Source: Mesorhizobium ventifaucium (GTDB lineage Bacteria > Pseudomonadota > Alphaproteobacteria > Rhizobiales > Rhizobiaceae). From it: DNA of 64,000 nucleotides. The DNA is taken from contig NZ_CAKXZS010000011.1 of NCBI RefSeq assembly GCF_935822925.1, forward strand, positions 276,298 to 340,297, in the 5' to 3' direction. The translations under genes and the position numbers were made by a program. The notes below the pieces were generated by a model, which was not told where the DNA came from, searched no databases, and was given only the letters and a program-made list of their open reading frames with translations. This document shows, one piece after another, positions 34,790 through 47,230 of the stretch (the first letter of the stretch is position 1; each line of letters opens with the position of its first letter).

Positions 34790-35407
34790 ATGCGCATGAA
34801 GTCATTCGCAATCGTCGCCGCACTTGCGCTGTCGACGGCAATTGCTGGTTGCAGCACCATCGGCTCGCAGATCTTCACCAACAACTATGGGCCGATGACC
34901 GATGCAGGTTATCAACTGCCGCGCGTTCCGATCGAAAAGGTGCCGTTCAAGTACCGCCGGCAGGTGGTGAGCTACGACACCGATGAAAAGCCGGGCACCA
35001 TCGTCGTCGATACGCAGAACAAGTTTCTCTATTACGTCATGGGCGGCGGCGAGGCGATGCGTTATGGCATCGGCGTCGGTCGCGAGGGTTTTGAATGGCG
35101 CGGCACCGCCCGCATCGCGGTGAAGCGCGAATGGCCGACCTGGACGCCGCCTTCGGCGATGATCAAGCGCCAGCCGGAACTCGCCAAATTTGCCGGCGGC
35201 ATGGATCCCGGATTGACCAACCCACTCGGCGCGCGCGCCCTGTATCTGTTCAACAAGGGCGGCGATTCAGGCTACCGCCTGCATGGCAGCCCGGAGTGGA
35301 ACTCGATCGGCAAGGCGATGTCGTCGGGCTGCATCCGGCTGATGAACCAGGACATCATCGACCTTTACGACCGCACCTCCGTCGGCGCCAAGGTCATCGT
35401 TCTCTAG
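34790..35407 (+). CDS. L,D-transpeptidase lipoprotein (YkuD/ErfK family)
   Basis: 205 aa from MRMKSFAIVAALALST; a lipobox IAGC puts the lipidated cysteine at residue 21. The YkuD domain spans about residues 75-205 with the catalytic block HGSPEWNSIGKAMSSGCIRL (His, Ser, Gly-Cys, Arg). It cross-links or attaches proteins to peptidoglycan in the periplasm. Rhizobiales carry many paralogues of this family. A strong terminator follows at 35454. Confidence 0.92.
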   Translation: MRMKSFAIVAALALSTAIAGCSTIGSQIFTNNYGPMTDAGYQLPRVPIEKVPFKYRRQVVSYDTDEKPGTIVVDTQNKFLYYVMGGGEAMRYGIGVGREGFEWRGTARIAVKREWPTWTPPSAMIKRQPELAKFAGGMDPGLTNPLGARALYLFNKGGDSGYRLHGSPEWNSIGKAMSSGCIRLMNQDIIDLYDRTSVGAKVIVL

Positions 35408-35453
35408 AGCTCATACGCGGACCGTCTAGGCAACAACTGACGTCCCAAAACAG

Positions 35454-35481
35454 AAAACCGGGCAATTCGGCCCGGTTTTTT
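35454..35481. terminator. Bidirectional-type rho-independent terminator
   Basis: AAAACCGGGC pairs with GCCCGGTTTT around a 6-nt loop, followed by six T on the + strand and preceded by A-rich sequence that serves the - strand. It lies between the convergent L,D-transpeptidase and nfuA genes and probably ends both. Confidence 0.9.
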
Positions 35482-35521
35482 GTTTTGGCTCGTGCGCGAA
35501 TTGTTCCTAGACGTTTGTCTC

Positions 35522-36091
35522 TCAAGAGACCTGTTCGACCTGCTGCACCTCGGGCACAAAATGCCGGAGCAGGTTCTGGATGCCGTGCTTCAGCGTCGCC
35601 GTCGACGACGGGCAGCCGGCGCAGGCGCCCTTCATGTGCAGGAACACGGTGCCGTTCTCGAAGCCGCGGAAGGTGATGTCGCCACCGTCCTGGGCGACCG
35701 CCGGGCGCACCCGCGTGTCGAGCAGTTCCTTGATGGTGATGACCAGTTCCTCGTCGGCCTTGTCGTAGAATTCTCCAGTCTGGCTGGTTTCGGCGGCGGG
35801 GCCGGCCCTGGCCATGACAGGCGCGCCGGACATGAAGTGCTCCATGATGGCGCCGAGGATCGCCGGCTTCAGATGCTGCCAGTCGGGGCCGTCCTTGGTC
35901 ACGGTGACGAAATCATAGCCGAAGAACACGCCGGTCACGCCGGGGATCTCGAACAGCCGGCCGGCCAGCGGCGAAGCCGCGGCAGCGCTGTCGGCATCGC
36001 GGAAATCGGCGGTGCCTTCGACAAGCACTTCCTTGCCAGGCAGGAACTTCAATGTCGCCGGATTTGGCGTCGATTCGGTCTGGATGAACAT
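35522..36091 (-). CDS. nfuA: NifU-like Fe-S scaffold protein (Nfu type)
   Basis: 189 aa from MFIQTESTPNPATLKF at 36091, with GGAG upstream. The N-terminal Nfu_N domain is followed by a C-terminal NifU-like domain (about residues 110-180) with GACAGCPSS, the CxxC that binds a transient 4Fe-4S cluster. It delivers clusters to apoproteins in the cytoplasm. An Irr-type iron box 31 bp upstream suggests iron control. Confidence 0.92.
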   Translation of the reverse strand: MFIQTESTPNPATLKFLPGKEVLVEGTADFRDADSAAAASPLAGRLFEIPGVTGVFFGYDFVTVTKDGPDWQHLKPAILGAIMEHFMSGAPVMARAGPAAETSQTGEFYDKADEELVITIKELLDTRVRPAVAQDGGDITFRGFENGTVFLHMKGACAGCPSSTATLKHGIQNLLRHFVPEVQQVEQVS

Positions 36092-36121
36092 GGATGTCTC
36101 CGTGCCCATTCGGGCGCATAG

Positions 36122-36138
36122 TTTGGAATAGTTCTAAA
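36122..36138. promoter_or_regulatory. Irr-type iron control element upstream of nfuA
   Basis: TTTGGAATAGTTCTAAA is a dyad TTTgGAA-N3-TTCTAAA, one base from a perfect palindrome and close to the rhizobial ICE consensus TTTAGAA-N3-TTCTAAA. It sits 31-47 bp upstream of the nfuA start, in a place suited to repression or activation by Irr. Confidence 0.65.
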
Positions 36139-36280
36139 TAGGCTTTATCAGCAGGACATTCAAGCGAAACGCATCGCCGGAACCGCCGCCCGAGAGAATG
36201 ATTTTTCTTCTACCGCGCCGCACCGGAAGCGCAGGAAGCCGCCGTTCGCAGGCCGGCCTCACCTGAATATCAACTTTACC

Positions 36281-36772
36281 TCAGGCCAGGCTGTCGATTT
36301 CTTCGTCCGAGAGGTTCTGCGGCACCACTGTCACCGGGATGGGGAAGGCGGCGCCCTTGCCGGCGACCGCGCCGACCAGCGGCCCCGGCCCCTCCTTGCC
36401 GGCGCCGGCGGCCAGCACGAGGATGGCGATATCCTGGTCCTCCTCGATCAATTTGTGGATCTCTTCCGTCGGCTTGCCTTCGCGGACCACCAGTTCCGGC
36501 TCGATGCCGAGCTTCTGGCGCACCTTGTTGGCATAGCTGTCCAGTGCGGCGCGCGCGGTGGCGGTGGCCTCCTCGCGCATGATCTTCTCGACACCCAGCC
36601 AATGCTGGAAATCGTCCGGCTCGATCACATAGAGCAGCACCAGTACGCCGTTGGTGCTCTGCGCGCGCTTCGAGGCGTAGACGACCGCCCGTTCACATTC
36701 GGGCGTGTCGTCGATGATCGCCAAAAACTTGCGGCGATGGCCGGCTTCGCGGCTGAGGCGTTTGGAGACCAT
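36281..36772 (-). CDS. Universal stress protein (UspA family)
   Basis: 163 aa, one Usp domain. It starts FLAIIDDTPECERAVVYASKRA, has VLVLLYVIEPDD and the late block ILVLAAGAGKEGPGPLVGAV. The usual ATP-binding G-x2-G-x9-G-S/T pattern is altered here, so nucleotide binding is uncertain. Cytoplasmic; role in stress survival. It lies 88 nt upstream of the trpS stop, same strand. Confidence 0.88.
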   Translation of the reverse strand: MVSKRLSREAGHRRKFLAIIDDTPECERAVVYASKRAQSTNGVLVLLYVIEPDDFQHWLGVEKIMREEATATARAALDSYANKVRQKLGIEPELVVREGKPTEEIHKLIEEDQDIAILVLAAGAGKEGPGPLVGAVAGKGAAFPIPVTVVPQNLSDEEIDSLA

Positions 36773-36860
36773 TTTCTACCTTCGATGGTTTCGGTCGCAA
36801 TCTGCCACCGCCACAGCCCGGCCGCAAGCGACCGGCGGATGTAGCAATATTGGCTGCGGA

Positions 36861-37928
36861 TTAACCCTGCAGCAGGCCGATGATGTCGCGCACGGTCTTC
36901 ATCGTCGCCTCGGCCAGCAGGCCGGCCCGCTCGCCGCCGTCGCTCAGCACCGCGTCGACATAGGCGCGATCGCCGGAAATGCGGCGCATTTCGCCGGCGA
37001 CCGGCGCCAGCTTTTCCACCGCAAGGTCGGCCAGCGCCGGCTTGAACACCGAAAACTGCTGGCCGCCGAACTCCTTCAGCACCGCCTCTTTCGAGATCTC
37101 GGCGAGACCCGCATAGATGCCGACCAGGTTTTCGGCTTCCGGCCGGCCGGCCAGGCCGTCCAATTCGCCAGGCAACGCCTCCGGGTCGGTCTTGGCCTTG
37201 CGGATTTTCTTCGAGATGCTGTCGGCATCGTCGGTCAGGTTGATGCGCGACAGGTCCGACGGATCCGACTTCGACATCTTCTTCGACCCGTCGCGCAGCG
37301 ACATGATGCGCGCCGCCGGTCCGCCGATGATCGGTTCGGTGAGGGGGAAAAAGCCGTTGACCGTCTCCTCGCCGACCTTCATCTCGACGCCGACGCCAAG
37401 GCCGGCAATCCGATCCGAAAAGTCGTTGTTGAATTTTTGCGCGATGTCGCGTGTCAGCTCCAGGTGCTGCTTCTGGTCATCGCCGACCGGCACATGGGTG
37501 GCGCGGTAGACGAGGATGTCGGCAGCCATCAGGCTCGGATAGGCAAGCAGCCCAAGCGAGGCGTTCTCGCGATCCTTGCCGGCCTTGTCCTTGAACTGCG
37601 TCATCCGGTTCATCCAGCCGATGCGGGCCACGCAGTTGAAGATCCAGGCAAGCTCGGCATGCTGCATGACCCGCGACTGGTTGAAGACGATGTGCTTCCT
37701 CGGGTCGATGCCGGAGGCGAGAAACGCTGCGGTGATCGCGCGCGTTTGGTCCTTGAGATCCTCATGGACAAGCTGCGCGGTCAGCGAATGCAGGTCGACG
37801 ACGCAATAGATGCAATCGGAGGTGTCCTGCAGGGCGACGAATTTCTTGATGGCGCCGAGATAGTTGCCGAGGTGCAGATTGCCGGTCGGCTGGACGCCGG
37901 AAAAGACGAGTGGCTTGAAGGCGGTCAT
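36861..37928 (-). CDS. trpS: Tryptophanyl-tRNA synthetase
   Basis: 355 aa. Class I signatures: [13 protein letters not shown] (HIGH motif) and [12 protein letters not shown] (KMSKS). DLHSLTA and [18 protein letters not shown] are TrpRS-specific. It charges tRNA-Trp with tryptophan in the cytoplasm. AGGAAA lies 7 nt upstream. A possible promoter 240 bp upstream would give a long leader. Gene order glnD-murJ-trpS-usp is leftward. Confidence 0.97.
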   Translation of the reverse strand: MTAFKPLVFSGVQPTGNLHLGNYLGAIKKFVALQDTSDCIYCVVDLHSLTAQLVHEDLKDQTRAITAAFLASGIDPRKHIVFNQSRVMQHAELAWIFNCVARIGWMNRMTQFKDKAGKDRENASLGLLAYPSLMAADILVYRATHVPVGDDQKQHLELTRDIAQKFNNDFSDRIAGLGVGVEMKVGEETVNGFFPLTEPIIGGPAARIMSLRDGSKKMSKSDPSDLSRINLTDDADSISKKIRKAKTDPEALPGELDGLAGRPEAENLVGIYAGLAEISKEAVLKEFGGQQFSVFKPALADLAVEKLAPVAGEMRRISGDRAYVDAVLSDGGERAGLLAEATMKTVRDIIGLLQG

Positions 37929-38236
37929 GGATATTTCCTAGGCTTGTGGAGGGCCGTTTCGCGCGCGGCGAAAGTCTTTCGACGGCGCGCTTATGGACGA
38001 GAGCGAGGAGACGATCAAGGGGCTGTAGGCTGGGCGGCGCAGGGCTTTGGCCTCGGCTGGGTAAGACGCCGCAAGAGGCCCTGTTTGAAGCTTCAAGCTG
38101 GGGAACGTGAAATATAAGAACCCGCCTCAACGGCAGGTCGCTGGCGCGACTCGGCACTATGAATAAATTCCTAGCATAGCTGCCGTCATCTGTCAAGTTG
38201 AAACTACACACAGTTCAGGGCAATCACTTCAGGTTT
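37929..38236. other. trpS upstream region
   Basis: About 308 bp with no gene found. It holds the putative trpS promoter at 38168-38196 and about 230 nt of leader. No T-box-like structure or tryptophan-rich leader peptide was recognised. Confidence 0.4.
38168..38196 (-). promoter_or_regulatory. Putative sigma-70 promoter for trpS
   Basis: On the minus strand TTGACA (38196-38191) is followed after 17 bp by TAGGAA (38173-38168). The -35 is perfect, the -10 is moderate. Predicted start of transcription is near 38160. Confidence 0.4.
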
Positions 38237-38362
38237 GCGCTGCCCTCACCCTTACCCTCTCCCCGTGAAAAACGGGGAGATGGGTCGCCAACGATGAGAC
38301 CAGCCCCTTCTCCCCGTACTTGACGGGGAGAAGGTCCCGGCAGGGGGTTGAGGGGCGGCGCC
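38237..38362. repeat. Mosaic palindromic repeat, copy 3 (between trpS and murJ)
   Basis: It starts GCGCTGCCCTCACCC and ends GTTGAGGGGCGGCGC. Two hairpins are present, CTCTCCCCGT/ACGGGGAG and CTTCTCCCCGT/ACGGGGAGAAG. It is shorter than the other copies because the shared core between the hairpins is missing. Confidence 0.8.
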
Positions 38363-38384
38363 GAAATCGACAATCGGCTTCGAC

Positions 38385-39983
38385 TTACGGATCTGGAGAT
38401 TGTTTCTCGATCGGCGGGGAGCCCTTCCGCCTGATATTGCGCCGGATCATGCCGGAATCCGCCCCACCGGTGACGAAGGCTGTGACGAAGTAAAGCAGCG
38501 CCCCGCCGGCTACCAGCGCAAGAAGCGTCGTAGCCTTGATTGCCAGCGGTGAGCCCGAGGAAAGCTGGGCGGCAAACCAGTGTTCGGCAAAATACAGCGC
38601 CGCCGCCATCACCGCCGCCGACAGCACCAGCCGTGGGATGCGTTTCATGAGCGGTAAGTCGCGGCCCCAATGGCCGCGCCGGATCAGCACGCCGAGCAGC
38701 ATCAGCGCATTGACCCAGCCGGCAACGGCCGAGGCGACGGCGATGCCCGGCGCGCCCATCGACGGAAACAGCGTCAGCGCGGTGGTGATGTTCACCGCCA
38801 CCGAGATCGCGGCGAAGATCATCGGCGTGCGCGTGTCTTCGCGGGCGAAATAGCCGGGGGTGAACGCCTTGATCAGCACGAAGGCCGGCAGCCCCAAGCC
38901 GAAGATCGCCAGGATCGCCGCCACGATCGGCGTCGAGTTGTTGGCGGCAAACGCGCCGCGTTCGTAGACCAGCCCGACGATCGGCTCCGCCATGACCAGC
39001 AGTGCCGCCGCCGCCGGCAAGGTCAGGAACAGCGTGAACTCCACCGACCGGTTCTGCAGATTGGCCGCCTCGATCAGATTGCCCGACTTCAGCGCCCGCG
39101 ACAGTTCGGGCAGAAGCACGATGGCGACGGCGATGCCGACGACGCCGAGCGGCAGCTGATAGATGCGATCGGCATAGGCGAGCGACGACACCGCGCTGTC
39201 CTGCGCCGAGGCGATCGCGGTGCCGATCAGCTGGTTGATCTGGGTGATGCCGCCGGTGATCGCCGCCGGGAGCGCCAGGATCAGCAGCCGCTTGACATTG
39301 GGGGTCATCCTTGGCCGACGAAAGCCGATCGAGATGCCGGCATGACGCACCGCCACCCAGACGATCGCCAGTTGCACCAGCCCCGCCGCCAGCACGCCCC
39401 AGGCCAGTGCGAAGCCAACGCTGCGCGCGTCCGATCCCTTGTGCCAGGCATAGGCGAGCACGCCGATCAGAATGATGTTGAGGAACACCGGCGCCACCGC
39501 GGCGGCGAAATAGCGGCGCAGCGAATTCAGCATGCCGGCCATCATCGCGCCGAGCGACATGCAGATCAGATAGGGGAACATGATGGTCGCAAGCCCGACC
39601 GTCATCTCGAATTTTCCCGGCGAGTCGGCAAAGCCCGGCGCCACCAGGTAGCGCACGATCAGCGGCATCGCCAGTTCCATGGCGATGGTCAGCGCCAGCA
39701 GCGCGGTGAACAGCACGCCGAACACCTCTTCGGAAAAGCGCTTGGCGCCGTCGGTGCCGTGCGTCTCGATCTCCTTGGCGAAGAGCGGCACGAAGGCGGC
39801 GTTGAAGGCGCCTTCGGCAAACAGCCGGCGGAAGGTGTTGGGAAACTGGAAGGCGGCGTTGAAGGCGTCGGCGATCGGCCCGGTGCCGAGCGCGGCCGCC
39901 ATCAGCATCTCGCGGCCGAAACCGAGGGCACGGCTCATCAGCGTGCCGGAAGCGACCGTCGCGAACTTTTTGACAAGGCTCAT
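38385..39983 (-). CDS. murJ: Lipid II flippase MurJ
   Basis: 532 aa from MSLVKKFATVASGTLMSRAL at 39983. About 14 membrane segments of the MOP/MATE fold. Family blocks: LGFGREMLMAAALGTGPIAD, FPNTFRRLFAEGAFNAAFVP, and YADRIYQLPLGVVGIAVAIV. It moves lipid II to the periplasmic face for peptidoglycan synthesis. It starts 46 bp after the glnD stop, so glnD-murJ is likely an operon, as in other Rhizobiales. Confidence 0.95.
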   Translation of the reverse strand: MSLVKKFATVASGTLMSRALGFGREMLMAAALGTGPIADAFNAAFQFPNTFRRLFAEGAFNAAFVPLFAKEIETHGTDGAKRFSEEVFGVLFTALLALTIAMELAMPLIVRYLVAPGFADSPGKFEMTVGLATIMFPYLICMSLGAMMAGMLNSLRRYFAAAVAPVFLNIILIGVLAYAWHKGSDARSVGFALAWGVLAAGLVQLAIVWVAVRHAGISIGFRRPRMTPNVKRLLILALPAAITGGITQINQLIGTAIASAQDSAVSSLAYADRIYQLPLGVVGIAVAIVLLPELSRALKSGNLIEAANLQNRSVEFTLFLTLPAAAALLVMAEPIVGLVYERGAFAANNSTPIVAAILAIFGLGLPAFVLIKAFTPGYFAREDTRTPMIFAAISVAVNITTALTLFPSMGAPGIAVASAVAGWVNALMLLGVLIRRGHWGRDLPLMKRIPRLVLSAAVMAAALYFAEHWFAAQLSSGSPLAIKATTLLALVAGGALLYFVTAFVTGGADSGMIRRNIRRKGSPPIEKQSPDP

Positions 39984-40029
39984 GCGTCTGGAGACTGCCT
40001 GCAGGATTGGGACAAATGAATGGTGGCTG

Positions 40030-42831
40030 TCACTCGGCCGCGGCCTTGGCCTTGCCGCCGCGCTCGGGCACGGTGCCTTCGAGGACCGCGACCAGCCTGT
40101 TTTGGATGGCGGCCATGCGCGTCGGGCTGTCGATCTTCTGGCCGGTGAGATCGGTGACATAGAAGGTATCGATGACCTTTTCGCCGAAGGTGGTGATGTG
40201 TGCCGAGGCGATGTCGAGCGACAGGTCCGACAACGCCCCGGTGATCTCGGACAGCAGGCCCGGCCGATCCAGCCCCTCGACCTCGATCACCGAGAACCGG
40301 TTCGACAGCGTGTTGCGGATTTCGGCGCGCGGCGGGATGCGGAAGACCTTGGCGCCGCGCCGCGGCTTGGTGCGCTTCTCGATCATCTCCGGCAGCCAAC
40401 TCTTGCCCGACAGCACGTCCTCGATCAGACGGCCGACGCGCTCGGCGCGGCGGCGTTCGTCCTCGTCGCGGTCGAATTCCCTCGAGATCAGGATGGTGTC
40501 CAGCGCGCGGCCGTCGGAGGTCGTGAAGATCTGCGCGTCGACGATGTTGCCGCCGGCCGCCACGCAGGCGCCGGCAATGACCGAAAGCAGGCGGGGATGG
40601 TCCTGCGCCAGCACGGTGATCTCGGTGACCGCCTCGAACTGGTAGGTCTTGATCATCGTGGCGAGCTTCTTGCCCGCAGCATCCGCCTCGCGGATGAATT
40701 CGGCGTGGCGAAGCTGGTCGGCGAGATCGACCGCCAGCAGATAATTCTCATAGTGCTTGGCGACATAGCGCTTGCGGGCCTTTTCCGGCCAATCGGCGAG
40801 CGCCTCGGCCAGCTTTTCGCGGGCAGCCGCGGTGCGCATCGCACGCGACACTTCCGAAAACCCGCCGGTCAACAGCAATTCGGTTTCGTAGTAGAGCGTG
40901 CGCAGCAACTGCCCCTTCCAGCCGTTCCAGACGCCAGGCCCGACGCCTCTGATATCGCAGACGGTCAGGACGAGCAGCAGCTTCAACCGTTCGACCGACT
41001 GCACGATTGCGGAAAAGTCCTCGATCGTCTTGCGATCGTTGAGGTCGCGGGTCTGCGCCGTCATCGACATGGCGAGATGGTTCTCGACCAGCCAGGAGAC
41101 CGTTTCGGTGTCGGCCGCCGACAGCCCCATATGCGGGCAGATCCGCCGCGCGATCCGGGCGCCCGCTTCGGAATGGTCCTCGGGCCGGCCCTTGGCGATA
41201 TCGTGCAGCAGCACCGCGACATAAAGCGCCTCGCGACTTTTCTTCAGCCCCGGCATCAGCGAGTGAGCAAGCGGGTGGATCTTTTCACCGTCGCCACGCT
41301 CGATCTCGGCCAGCACGCCGATACAGCGGATCAGGTGCTCGTCCACCGTATAGTGGTGGTACATCGAGAACTGCATCATGGCGACGATCTTGCCGAAATC
41401 CGGGATCAGCTTTGCCAGCAGTCCCGCCTCGTTCATGCGCCTGAGATTGAGTTCGGCATTGCGGTCCGAGGTCAATATGTCGAGGAACAGCCGGTTGGCT
41501 TCCTCATCGCGCCTGAGCGCCTTGCCGACGAGGCCGAGCGAACGGGTCAGCAGCTTCAGCGCATCGGGGTGAAATTCCAGCCCGTGCTTGTCGGCGAACC
41601 AGAACAGCCGCAAGAGATTGACCGGATCGCGCTCGAACACCAGGTCGTCGGCGACGTTGATGCGATGGTTGTCGATTATGAAATCAGACGTGCCGGCAAG
41701 CTTACGCTTGCGGCGCGAGAAGGTGAGGAAGATACGGTTGAAACCCGGCACATGCTTGCCCTGCTCTTCCTCGAGCGCCGCGCAGAAGATGCGGGTCAGA
41801 TCGCCGACGTCCTTGGCGACGAGGAAGTAGTGCTTCATGAAGCGCTCGACCGCCGACAGGCCCGGATGTGTGGTGTAGCCCAGCCGCTCGGCGATCTCGC
41901 GCTGGATGTCGAAATGCAGTCGTTCCTCGGCCTTGCCGGTGAGGAAATGCATGTGGCAGCGCACCGCCCACAGGAAGTCCTCGGCCTTCTGGAATTCCCG
42001 GTATTCGGTACCGGTGAAGACGCCCTTGTCGACCAGTTCCTCGCCGGTGCGCACCCGGTAGAAATACTTGCCAATCCAGAACAGCGTCTGCAGGTCGCGC
42101 AGGCCGCCCTTGCCGTCCTTGACGTTGGGTTCGACCAGATAGCGGCTTTCGCCGGCCTTGGCATGACGCTCGTCGCGTTCGGCAAGCTTGGCCTGCACAT
42201 ATTCGGGTCCGGTGGTGCGCACCACCTCGCGGTCGAAGCGCTGCAGGAGCTCGTCATAGAGCTTCTGCTCGCCCCACAGGAAACGCGCCTCCAGGATCGA
42301 GGTGCGGATGGTGATGTCGGTGCGCGACTGCCGCAGGCATTCGTCGATGTTGCGGGTAGCGTGGCCGACCTTCAGCCCCAGGTCCCACAGCACGTAGAGC
42401 ATGTATTCGACGATCTGCTCGCCCCATGGCGTCTGCTTGTAGGGCAGCAGGAAGAGGAGATCGATATCGGACCCCGGCGCCAGCGTGCCGCGGCCATAGC
42501 CGCCGACCGCGACGACGGCCATGCGTTCGGCCGATGACGGGTTTCTGACGCGATAGACATGGGTGGCGGCGAACTCGTAGAGCGCGCGGATGACCTCGTC
42601 CATGAGATGCGACAGCCGGGCGGCGCAGGCAGTGCCGCTGCCGTCGTCCATCAGCATGCGTTCGGCGATGCTGCGGCCGGCGGCCAGCCTGCCCTTGAGA
42701 AGCTGGAGAACACCGGTGCGCGCAGCCTTGCCGGAGCCGTCGCCTGCCGTGGCCGCAGTCAGCGCGGTCATCTCGCGGCGCAAGGCTTCGCCGTCGATCA
42801 GTTCGTCGAGCTTTAGAGAGATTCTTGCCAT
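40030..42831 (-). CDS. glnD: Bifunctional uridylyltransferase/uridylyl-removing enzyme GlnD
   Basis: 933 aa. Nucleotidyltransferase domain with [18 protein letters not shown] (about residues 108-125), an HD domain for UMP removal with the VLLHDIAKG block near residue 500, and two C-terminal ACT domains (about residues 730-920) that sense glutamine. It modifies PII proteins GlnB/GlnK and so controls nitrogen assimilation. A very long open frame on the opposite strand is a GC shadow. Confidence 0.96.
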   Translation of the reverse strand: MARISLKLDELIDGEALRREMTALTAATAGDGSGKAARTGVLQLLKGRLAAGRSIAERMLMDDGSGTACAARLSHLMDEVIRALYEFAATHVYRVRNPSSAERMAVVAVGGYGRGTLAPGSDIDLLFLLPYKQTPWGEQIVEYMLYVLWDLGLKVGHATRNIDECLRQSRTDITIRTSILEARFLWGEQKLYDELLQRFDREVVRTTGPEYVQAKLAERDERHAKAGESRYLVEPNVKDGKGGLRDLQTLFWIGKYFYRVRTGEELVDKGVFTGTEYREFQKAEDFLWAVRCHMHFLTGKAEERLHFDIQREIAERLGYTTHPGLSAVERFMKHYFLVAKDVGDLTRIFCAALEEEQGKHVPGFNRIFLTFSRRKRKLAGTSDFIIDNHRINVADDLVFERDPVNLLRLFWFADKHGLEFHPDALKLLTRSLGLVGKALRRDEEANRLFLDILTSDRNAELNLRRMNEAGLLAKLIPDFGKIVAMMQFSMYHHYTVDEHLIRCIGVLAEIERGDGEKIHPLAHSLMPGLKKSREALYVAVLLHDIAKGRPEDHSEAGARIARRICPHMGLSAADTETVSWLVENHLAMSMTAQTRDLNDRKTIEDFSAIVQSVERLKLLLVLTVCDIRGVGPGVWNGWKGQLLRTLYYETELLLTGGFSEVSRAMRTAAAREKLAEALADWPEKARKRYVAKHYENYLLAVDLADQLRHAEFIREADAAGKKLATMIKTYQFEAVTEITVLAQDHPRLLSVIAGACVAAGGNIVDAQIFTTSDGRALDTILISREFDRDEDERRRAERVGRLIEDVLSGKSWLPEMIEKRTKPRRGAKVFRIPPRAEIRNTLSNRFSVIEVEGLDRPGLLSEITGALSDLSLDIASAHITTFGEKVIDTFYVTDLTGQKIDSPTRMAAIQNRLVAVLEGTVPERGGKAKAAAE

Positions 42832-43076
42832 AAGTGCCGTTCGGCCTCGCCGTTTTGGCGGCGTCTATAGCGCGTTTTCGCGGCGCTGGGTATGGGGCGG
42901 ACGGACACGCTCTCCACGGGAGTCGAAACCGGATGATCGTCTCCTGCCGCAGTTGATAGATGGTCTTGTTGGACGACTTTGCCAAGCCCAGAAGTGGCGG
43001 CGGCCATAAGCATGGATGCTTGGGTTTCCCCCAGGCTGGCCGGCATGCACCACGGCACCAAAGATCGAAATGGCCC

Positions 43077-43107
43077 TTGACCTTCCAGTGACTGGAAGCA
43101 CTACCTC
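43077..43107 (+). promoter_or_regulatory. CueR-type promoter of copA with 19-bp spacer
   Basis: TTGACC (43077-43082), a 19-bp spacer TTCCAGTGACTGGAAGCAC, then TACCTC (43102-43107). Within the spacer CTTCCAG-TGA-CTGGAAG (43082-43098) is a perfect 7-bp dyad. The overlong spacer with a central dyad is the hallmark of MerR-family activation and closely resembles the Escherichia coli copA promoter. The remaining 42832-43076 stretch shows no gene. Confidence 0.8.
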
Positions 43108-43140
43108 GGTTCCAGGTTCGAGACAGAGAGGCCATTCGGC

Positions 43141-45645
<2,505 letters not shown>

Positions 45646-45688
45646 GCGAAGTCCCCAGATAGCAATTCGTTCAAAAAGGAGATCATGA

Positions 45689-46090
45689 ATGACGTTGGCC
45701 AAGAAGATCGTGCTGCTGCTGATGGCGGCCGGAATGCTGCTTGCGGTTTTCCTGGAAAGCATTCCGTCGCAGGCCCAGGAGACGAAACACGACATGGGGG
45801 CGCACGACATGGGCGCGATGGGCGCGCAGGGTGCCTCGACCGATGGCTACAAGGCGGCGATGGACAAGATGCACACCGCGATGATGGCGATCGAACCTTC
45901 CGGCAATGCCGATGTCGATTTCGCCCGCGGCATGATCCCGCATCATCAGGCCGCAATCGACATGGCCAAGGTCGAGCTTGCCAATGGCAAGGATCCGGAA
46001 ATGCGCAAAATGGCCGAAGCGGTGATCGCGGCGCAGGAAGCCGAGATCAAACAGATGCGGGATTGGCTGGCCGCCCATCCGGGGAAGTAG
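45689..46090 (+). CDS. DUF305 family periplasmic protein, probably copper-related
   Basis: 133 aa, AAGGAG upstream. A signal peptide or N-terminal anchor spans residues 5-30 ([19 protein letters not shown]). A Met/His-rich linker ([15 protein letters not shown]) fits Cu(I) binding. The DUF305 core is [20 protein letters not shown]. It starts 43 nt after copA and likely shares its transcript, so a periplasmic copper-binding role is a fair inference; CopM of cyanobacteria has the same domain. Confidence 0.87.
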   Translation: MTLAKKIVLLLMAAGMLLAVFLESIPSQAQETKHDMGAHDMGAMGAQGASTDGYKAAMDKMHTAMMAIEPSGNADVDFARGMIPHHQAAIDMAKVELANGKDPEMRKMAEAVIAAQEAEIKQMRDWLAAHPGK

Positions 46091-46179
46091 CATCAGGCAG
46101 CTCGCGGGAAAAATCCTGGACTTTCATCTGGATTTCTCCCCGGGGGTGTGGTGCCATCCGGCCTCGACTGGAGCGCGCC

Positions 46180-47025
46180 ATGCCATCAATGATAAGAACC
46201 ACCACATTGCCCTCGGGCGAAGCCGTTCCCGTGCTGGGCCAAGGCACGTGGAAAATGGGCGAGGACGCCCGCCGCCATGCCGATGAGGTCGCCGCGCTGA
46301 AGCTTGGGCTCGATCTCGGCATGACGCTGATCGACACCGCCGAAATGTATGCCAGCGGCGGGGCCGAGGAGGTGGTGGCGGATGCCATTGCCGGGCGCCG
46401 CGACGAGGTGTTCCTGGTCTCCAAGGTGCTGCCGTCCAACGCCTCGCGCACCGGCGTGCCGGCTGCCTGCGAGGCAAGTCTCAGGCATCTGCGCACCGAC
46501 CGGATCGATCTCTATCTGCTGCACTGGCCCGGCAGCGTGCCGCTGACGGAAACGGTCGAGGCCTTCGAGGCGTTGAAAAGGTCCCGCAAGATCCGCCACT
46601 GGGGCGTCAGCAATTTCGACACCCATGAGATGGAGGAACTGGTCAGCCTGCCGGCCGGCGACAGCGTCCAGACTAACCAGATCCTCTACAACCTGTCCCA
46701 GCGCGGCCCCGAATTCGACCTTGCGCCCTGGAGCCGGCAGCGCGGCATTCCGCTGATGGCCTATTCGCCGGTCGACCAGGGCGTATTGGCGCGCAATGCC
46801 AGCCTCGAAGCCATCGCCGCCCGCCACGATGCGACGCCGGCTCAGCTGGCGCTGGCCTGGGTGATGGCACAGGACGGCGTCATCGCCATTCCAAAGGCCA
46901 GCAGGCAAGAGCACATCCGCCAGAATGTCGCTGCGTTGGACATCGAGCTCACCTCGGAAGATTTCGCCGAAATCGACCGCGCCTTCCCGCCGCCGAGGCG
47001 GAAGCTGGGCCTGCAGATGATTTGA
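46180..47025 (+). CDS. Aldo/keto reductase
   Basis: 281 aa from ATG 46180 with GGAG upstream; the frame stays open far upstream but overlaps DUF305. NADPH-dependent TIM barrel: [14 protein letters not shown], the catalytic Asp/Tyr in [39 protein letters not shown] and [12 protein letters not shown] near the cofactor. It resembles YeaE-type methylglyoxal reductases. Substrate unknown. It follows the copper genes but has no evident tie to them. Confidence 0.9.
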   Translation: MPSMIRTTTLPSGEAVPVLGQGTWKMGEDARRHADEVAALKLGLDLGMTLIDTAEMYASGGAEEVVADAIAGRRDEVFLVSKVLPSNASRTGVPAACEASLRHLRTDRIDLYLLHWPGSVPLTETVEAFEALKRSRKIRHWGVSNFDTHEMEELVSLPAGDSVQTNQILYNLSQRGPEFDLAPWSRQRGIPLMAYSPVDQGVLARNASLEAIAARHDATPAQLALAWVMAQDGVIAIPKASRQEHIRQNVAALDIELTSEDFAEIDRAFPPPRRKLGLQMI

Positions 47026-47056
47026 GCGGGGAATAAAACTAAGGCCGCGTTCCTTC

Positions 47057-47212
47057 GCGCCCCCTCTGTCCTGCCGGACATCTCCCCCACAGGTGGGGAG
47101 ATCGGCTATCACCATCGCTTTCGCCAATCTCCAACGCTGGAGAAAAGATGCTGTCTGCGAAGCTGCCAATCTCCCCCCTCGTGGGGGAGATGTCCGGCAG
47201 CGCCGTAGAGCG
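47057..47212. repeat. Mosaic palindromic repeat, copy 4 (between aldo/keto reductase and mutS)
   Basis: CCTGCCGGACATCTCCCCCAC at the left pairs with GGGGGAGATGTCCGGCAG at the right. The middle TTTCGCCAATCTCCAACGCTGGAG is the core in reverse orientation relative to the copy at 30467. It lies between convergent genes. Confidence 0.8.
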
Positions 47213-47230
47213 CCATCTTACGAAGCCCAG

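Noticed and set aside
39679..42537. A 952-codon open frame on the + strand opposite glnD and murJ
   Set aside because: It is antisense to two clearly conserved genes, has low-complexity Arg/Gln/His-rich content typical of high-GC shadow frames, and has no family motif.
45685..47025. 446-codon frame as one long aldo/keto reductase
   Set aside because: The first 165 codons lie over the DUF305 gene in another frame; the reductase has its own ribosome site and start at 46180.
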